64,000 nt of DNA, taken from Sinomonas sp. ASV322. Lineage in GTDB: Bacteria > Actinomycetota > Actinomycetes > Actinomycetales > Micrococcaceae. The position numbers and the translations under genes are program-made. The stretch covers positions 1 through 64,000 of the forward strand of contig NZ_JAVFJJ010000016.1 of the NCBI RefSeq assembly GCF_030908245.1, given 5' to 3'. A model generated the notes under the pieces. The model had not been told where the DNA came from and searched no databases. It saw nothing but the letters and a program-made list of their open reading frames with translations. Position 1 is the first letter of the stretch, and each line of letters opens with the position of its first letter. This document shows positions 60,273-64,000 of the stretch, piece by piece.

Positions 60273-60980
60273 GTGCCGCCCAGAGCCTCCACCCCGCCGC
60301 CGCGCGAATCCTTTCCGCAGGCCGTCTACGCCGACGTCGACGGCACGATCACGCGGTACACGACGATCTTCGACTTCCTCCTCTTCGACGCCCGCCTCCG
60401 CGGCGTCGAGCCCGAGGGCCGTGCGTTCCTCGCCTCGCTCCGCGAGCGGGCCGCGGCCGGGGAGCCGCGAACGGCCACGAACACGCACTACTTCACATGG
60501 TGGGCCGGGCGGGCCGCGGACGACGTCGACGCCGTCGCCCACGCGTGGGCCGAGGGCCTCGGCAGGCGCGACGGGCTGTTCCACGAGGGCGTGGCGCTCC
60601 GGCTCGAGCGCGCGCGGCTCCAGGGGTCCCGGCTCGTCGCCGTGACCGCGTCCTTCCGGCCGGCGCTGAGACACGTGCTCGAGCGTCTCCCCGACCTCGA
60701 GCTGCTGTGCGCCGAACTCGAGACCGGCCCGGACGGGCGCTACACGGGTGCAATCGACGCCCCTCTCGTCGGGGACGCCAAGGCACTCCGCGTGCGAGCC
60801 CACGCCGAGGCCTTTGGCATCGAGCTCGCGCGGTGCGAGGCCTACGGCGACCACCCGAGCGACCTGCCGTTCCTCCGGGCGGCCGGCTGGGCCTGGCTTG
60901 TCGGGGCCGACGGCGAACTCGTCCCTGTGGAGAGCTCCGCCGAAGGAGCGGCCCGCCGAGTGGACGGCCGGGTACTCTGA
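60273..60980 (+). CDS. HAD-IB family phosphatase
   Basis: 235 residues. HAD motif I YADVDGTIT (Asp21, Asp23), motif II region VTASFRPAL, the Lys-bearing DAKALRV and motif III YGDHPSDLPFLRAAG match PSP/SerB-like HAD-IB enzymes, which dephosphorylate small substrates. Start GTG at 60273 with poor upstream site. It may remove a phosphate from the AvrD-cluster intermediate, but it could be unrelated. Confidence 0.88.
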   Translation: MPPRASTPPPRESFPQAVYADVDGTITRYTTIFDFLLFDARLRGVEPEGRAFLASLRERAAAGEPRTATNTHYFTWWAGRAADDVDAVAHAWAEGLGRRDGLFHEGVALRLERARLQGSRLVAVTASFRPALRHVLERLPDLELLCAELETGPDGRYTGAIDAPLVGDAKALRVRAHAEAFGIELARCEAYGDHPSDLPFLRAAGWAWLVGADGELVPVESSAEGAARRVDGRVL

Positions 60981-61143
60981 AGGGGTGAAGGCACCTCTGG
61001 ACGTCGTTGCCGACGAAGGCGAGATACAAGGGACGCGCTCCGCTCCGCGCGTCCTGCCCCTGATTCCCTGACGCTCCACGCGTCACGGCCACCCTCCGGG
61101 AACCCTAGGGAAGGGCGCGGCTCCCTGTCCGCTGCCTTCGTGA

Positions 61144-62349
61144 ATGAGGTTCTTCATGACCCGCCCATCTGGGGCCCTCGTGGCCCTGTGCTTTGCCATG
61201 CTCGGATTCCATGTTGGGGTCCGGGCCGTCCAACTCTCCGACCTCGTCCCTGCCCTCGGCCTCACGCCGGGCGAACTGGGACTCGCCTCGTCGGCAGGAG
61301 TCCTCGCGGGAATCGCGACGCTCGCCGGCGGAGGCCTCGTCGTCGACCGCCTCGGCCGTCGCCCCGCGCTCGTGGCCGGATTCGCCGGCGCCGGTGCCGC
61401 GTTCGCCGCGATGAGCGCCGTCGATTCCTTCGTTCAGTTCCTCGCGGCCAACGTGGCACTCGGACTCTCGATCAGCATCGTGGACCTCGGTGTCAATACT
61501 GTGGCAAGCGACTACGAGCGGGCCGCCGGGGCCCACACGATGACCGGATTCCACTCGTGGTTCAGCCTCGGGGCGGCTGCCGGCGCGGGGAGCTGCGCCG
61601 TCGGACTCGCGGTCGGAATCGGATTCCGGCCGACGTTCCTCGCGCTGGGGCTCATGCTCGCGGCGACTGCGCTCGTCGTTGCGTTCGGGCGGCTGCCGCA
61701 GGCCGCCCGCCCGTCGCCCGCTCCTGCCGGTGAGCCGCGAGCAAGGTTCCTCGGCCCGCTCGTGCTGCTCGCGACAGCGATCGTGTTCTTCTGCTTCTTC
61801 GGAGACGGGATTCTCGAGACGTTCCTCTCGACCTATCTGCGGATCGACGGGCATGACGTGGTGCTCGCGGGAGGCGTGCTCGCCGCGTTCCACGCCGCCT
61901 CGTGGGGCGGGCGGATCGTCTTCCAGCGGACCCTCTCGCGCGTGAAGGAGCGGACGGTCCTCGTCATCGTGGGGACCGTGGCCTCGGCGGCGACGGCGGC
62001 CGGCCTCTACGCTCCCGCGGGGTGGGCGGCCTTGGGGTGCTTCGCCGTCGTGGGCTTTGCCCTCTCGCCGATCGTCCCGCTCGGGATGTCGATCGCCGGA
62101 CGCGCGGCGCCAGCCGGACACTCGGGGCGAGCGGTGGGCTTCGTGACGAGCGTCGGCTACACCGCGTTCATCCTGAGCCCGCTCACGGCCGGCGCGATCG
62201 CCGACCGATGGGGCCTGCACACGGCTATCTCGCTCGCCGCGGTCACGATGGGTGCCGTTGCCGCGCTCGGTTTCGGCGTCCGGAGGGGGCGCCGAAGCCG
62301 AGAACGGGAACCGGGTGGTGCTGTGGCCAGTTCGGGGGAGCCGCGCTAG
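61144..62349 (+). CDS. MFS transporter
   Basis: 401 residues, 12 helices. A loop VDRLGRRPALVAG after helix 2, and a FucP/YbjJ-like layout with GFHSWFSLGAAAGAG at helix 5 and the conserved LGMSIAGRAAPAGHSGRAVGFVTSVGYTAF in the second half. Alternative start at the Met four codons in. Substrate unknown. It ends two bases before the convergent anti-sigma-type gene stop. Confidence 0.9.
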   Translation: MRFFMTRPSGALVALCFAMLGFHVGVRAVQLSDLVPALGLTPGELGLASSAGVLAGIATLAGGGLVVDRLGRRPALVAGFAGAGAAFAAMSAVDSFVQFLAANVALGLSISIVDLGVNTVASDYERAAGAHTMTGFHSWFSLGAAAGAGSCAVGLAVGIGFRPTFLALGLMLAATALVVAFGRLPQAARPSPAPAGEPRARFLGPLVLLATAIVFFCFFGDGILETFLSTYLRIDGHDVVLAGGVLAAFHAASWGGRIVFQRTLSRVKERTVLVIVGTVASAATAAGLYAPAGWAALGCFAVVGFALSPIVPLGMSIAGRAAPAGHSGRAVGFVTSVGYTAFILSPLTAGAIADRWGLHTAISLAAVTMGAVAALGFGVRRGRRSREREPGGAVASSGEPR

Positions 62350-62350
62350 G

Positions 62351-63454
62351 TCACGCGTCCGCGAAGGCTGTGTACGACCACACGCTCGGGACGGGCGCCG
62401 GGGGCTTCTTTCCGTTGGCGGGACCGGCGATGTAGTCCTCTTCGACGTCGAGGATCCGACCCGTCGCGTCGTCGATGACGAGGATGCTGCGGTACGTGCC
62501 CCAGTCCTTGGGCGAGTCCAAGTAGATGGCGGTGCCTGGCCGACCGAGGCGGTCCGTCACGGCCCCGAGCGCCGTGACCCCCGGTAGCGCGTCGACCACC
62601 GAAAGGTAGGCGCGCTGCTGGGCGTTCGAGAGGTTCCGATCGCGCGACATGACCTCCATCATCTGGAACACGCCCTGCGCGTCCTCGTAGACCACGGCTC
62701 CGTACTTGCTCTGGAAGTCGTGGATCCATGCGGCCATCGAGGCATCGTCTGCCGGTGGCTTGGGGTAGGGATCTCCCTTCGGTGTCTTGCGGACGTCGGG
62801 CGAAAGTTTGGGGTCGAGTGGAACAGTCCAAGCCTCCCCGGGTTTGACGGGCCTTCCGTTGCCCTGCGGCGAGTCGTCGCGAATCGGCGGAAGCGCGTAC
62901 TTGACGTCCGGGCTCGTCGGCGAGAAGGGCTGCCCGACAACTCGCGTCATCGTGCCGGTTCCGTCTGCCTCGCGGCGGATCGTGATCGTCTGCGGCAGTA
63001 CGTAGGGCGCGCCGGACTTCCCGCCGGGCAGTGATTCGTTTCCGGCAATCCAGCTGTTGCGCGTGTAGTACCCCGGTTTGAACCCGGCCGGATCCGGGGC
63101 CAGGAGCTTCTTGCGCGCGGCGGCGATGACGTCTGCGGCGGTCACGGAGAGCGGGCGGACGTCGAGCATCTTCGGCCCTGCCGCCTCGGCCACGGCCGGA
63201 CCCACGGGGCTCCCCGCGTCCCGAGGCCACGAGACCGTCGCGATGGCGCCCGCAGCGGCCGCTGCCGCCGCGCCGACCCCGATGAGGACCGCGCGTCGTC
63301 CGACGACACGACGCGGCGCGTGCCGTGGATCCCGGCCGGACCCGCCGAGAATCGCGCGGAGGTCGAGCTCGGCGCGGAGGTCGAGCGGCTTCGCTTCGGT
63401 GAGCGGCACCGGGTTGGCGGCTCGGAGTTCGTGATCAAGCGTTTCCATGGCCAT
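62351..63454 (-). CDS. CU044_5270 family protein (sigma-factor-associated membrane protein)
   Basis: 367 residues. A cytosolic N-terminus of about 50 residues with repeated L/DLRAELDLRAIL segments, one transmembrane helix (RAVLIGVGAAAAAAAGAIATV), and an extracytoplasmic domain ending in VTDRLGRPGTAIYLDSPKDWGTYRSILVIDDATGRIL, the recognisable CU044_5270 pattern. The gene overlaps the ECF sigma gene by 20 bases, the usual pairing for this family, in which it probably acts as sensor or anti-sigma. Confidence 0.88.
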   Translation of the reverse strand: MAMETLDHELRAANPVPLTEAKPLDLRAELDLRAILGGSGRDPRHAPRRVVGRRAVLIGVGAAAAAAAGAIATVSWPRDAGSPVGPAVAEAAGPKMLDVRPLSVTAADVIAAARKKLLAPDPAGFKPGYYTRNSWIAGNESLPGGKSGAPYVLPQTITIRREADGTGTMTRVVGQPFSPTSPDVKYALPPIRDDSPQGNGRPVKPGEAWTVPLDPKLSPDVRKTPKGDPYPKPPADDASMAAWIHDFQSKYGAVVYEDAQGVFQMMEVMSRDRNLSNAQQRAYLSVVDALPGVTALGAVTDRLGRPGTAIYLDSPKDWGTYRSILVIDDATGRILDVEEDYIAGPANGKKPPAPVPSVWSYTAFADA

Positions 63455-63977
63455 GTCCCTTCTTCGCCAAAATGTCTTTGAGCGCCTTTCGCGCCCGGCT
63501 GACCCGCTTCCACGCCGATGCTTCGGAACAGCCGAGGACCTCGGCCAGACGGGAGGCGCTCAACTCTTCCCAATAGGTCAGATAGAGAATGTCCCGGTCT
63601 TTGTAGCGGAGTTCGAGCAGCGCCTCCCGGATGAGGTCCGCCGCCGATTCGCTGTCCGCGTGGGACGTGTCGTGCTGAATGCGCGCCAAGAGCGCGCGCT
63701 CCCGAAGTTGGCGCCGATATTCGTTCCCGATGAGATTGCGGGCGATGCCATAGAGCCACGCGAGCTCGTGGTCTCCTCGATCGGCGATTTTCGACCACGC
63801 AATGCGAAAAGTGTCTGCCGCGATCTCGCGCGCGGTTTCCTCATCGCTCAGCCGACGATTCGCGAACGCAAAGATCATCCAGTAATAGCGGCGATAGAAC
63901 GCGGCGAACGCCTTCTCATCCACTGCTTCGGCGGGCTCTTCGCGAGCCTCGGAAAGGCTCGCGTCCATCACACTCAT
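63435..63977 (-). CDS. ECF-type RNA polymerase sigma factor
   Basis: 180 residues. Region 2: FAAFYRRYYWMIFAFANRRLSDEETAREIAADTFRIAW; region 4: ALLELRYKDRDILYLTYWEELSASRLAEVLGCSEASAWKRVSRARKALK, the HTH that binds the -35. The ATG at 63977 follows GAGGGGG; a GTG two codons upstream is possible. Start is 23 bases from the window end, so its promoter is outside. Overlap with the downstream gene implies coupled expression. Confidence 0.94.
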   Translation of the reverse strand: MSVMDASLSEAREEPAEAVDEKAFAAFYRRYYWMIFAFANRRLSDEETAREIAADTFRIAWSKIADRGDHELAWLYGIARNLIGNEYRRQLRERALLARIQHDTSHADSESAADLIREALLELRYKDRDILYLTYWEELSASRLAEVLGCSEASAWKRVSRARKALKDILAKKGHGHGNA

Positions 63978-64000
63978 GCGCACCCCCTCGGTAGGACTCC

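Overview
The window is about 64 kb of very GC-rich chromosome from an actinobacterium. The 5S rRNA sequence, the OtsA/OtsB trehalose pair, the lone UgpC/MsiK-type ATPase, GTG/TTG starts behind strong GGAGG sites and many ATGA or GTGA overlaps all fit the Micrococcaceae (Arthrobacter/Sinomonas type). The genus is an inference. No phage, transposase or CRISPR array was found.

Layout. (1) 0-19.6 kb is mostly housekeeping. It holds the end of an rRNA operon (5S plus terminator), a LacI regulator, a TetR-lpdA operon divergent from an alpha/beta hydrolase across a 32-bp operator, a DUF4032 kinase-like protein, a UgpC/MsiK ATPase, otsA-otsB, a membrane-anchored DsbA-like protein, a 19-bp tandem repeat array, tRNA-Thr(TGT), a MazF toxin-antitoxin pair, a PadR-DUF1048-ABC exporter operon, a class A penicillin-binding protein and a MOSC protein. 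(2) 19.6-38.5 kb is a catabolic island. It has three amidohydrolases, an orphan amino-acid-type binding protein, a full peptide/opine-type ABC importer, two paralogous xylose-isomerase-like TIM barrels flanking a flavin oxidase, an M24-fold protein without the usual metal ligands, an ornithine cyclodeaminase-like protein and an MFS transporter. A FadR-type GntR gene lies in the middle, and copies of one palindrome (TTGGYATRCCAA) sit upstream of each transcription unit, so the island looks like one regulon. (3) 39.5-48.7 kb is a sugar-alcohol/tetrulose operon: SorC regulator, FGGY kinase, ribose-type ABC importer, DhaK-DhaL fusion kinase, RpiB-type isomerase and SDR dehydrogenase. Tetritol-to-erythrose-4-phosphate is the best-fitting pathway. 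(4) 48.8-51 kb holds a TetR regulator with its target and a membrane protein. (5) 51-61 kb is a compact biosynthetic locus that I consider the most interesting part of the window. An AvrD-family protein heads an operon with a KAS III enzyme (intact Cys-His-Asn), a stand-alone acyl carrier protein, a flavodoxin-like protein, an EamA transporter, a flavin monooxygenase and a SnoaL-like protein. It is flanked by a type II thioesterase, HxlR and XRE regulators, a NadR-like P-loop protein, an azoreductase-like protein and a HAD phosphatase. It predicts a small secreted acyl-derived molecule related in logic to syringolides or butyrolactones. (6) 61-64 kb has an MFS transporter and an ECF sigma factor with its overlapping partner gene.

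Two intergenic arrays built on the same 32-bp period, 42 kb apart (6.07 and 48.7 kb), and a near-perfect 24-bp inverted repeat at 39.4 kb are structures the genes do not explain. All functions are read from sequence motifs and context; no database search was possible.
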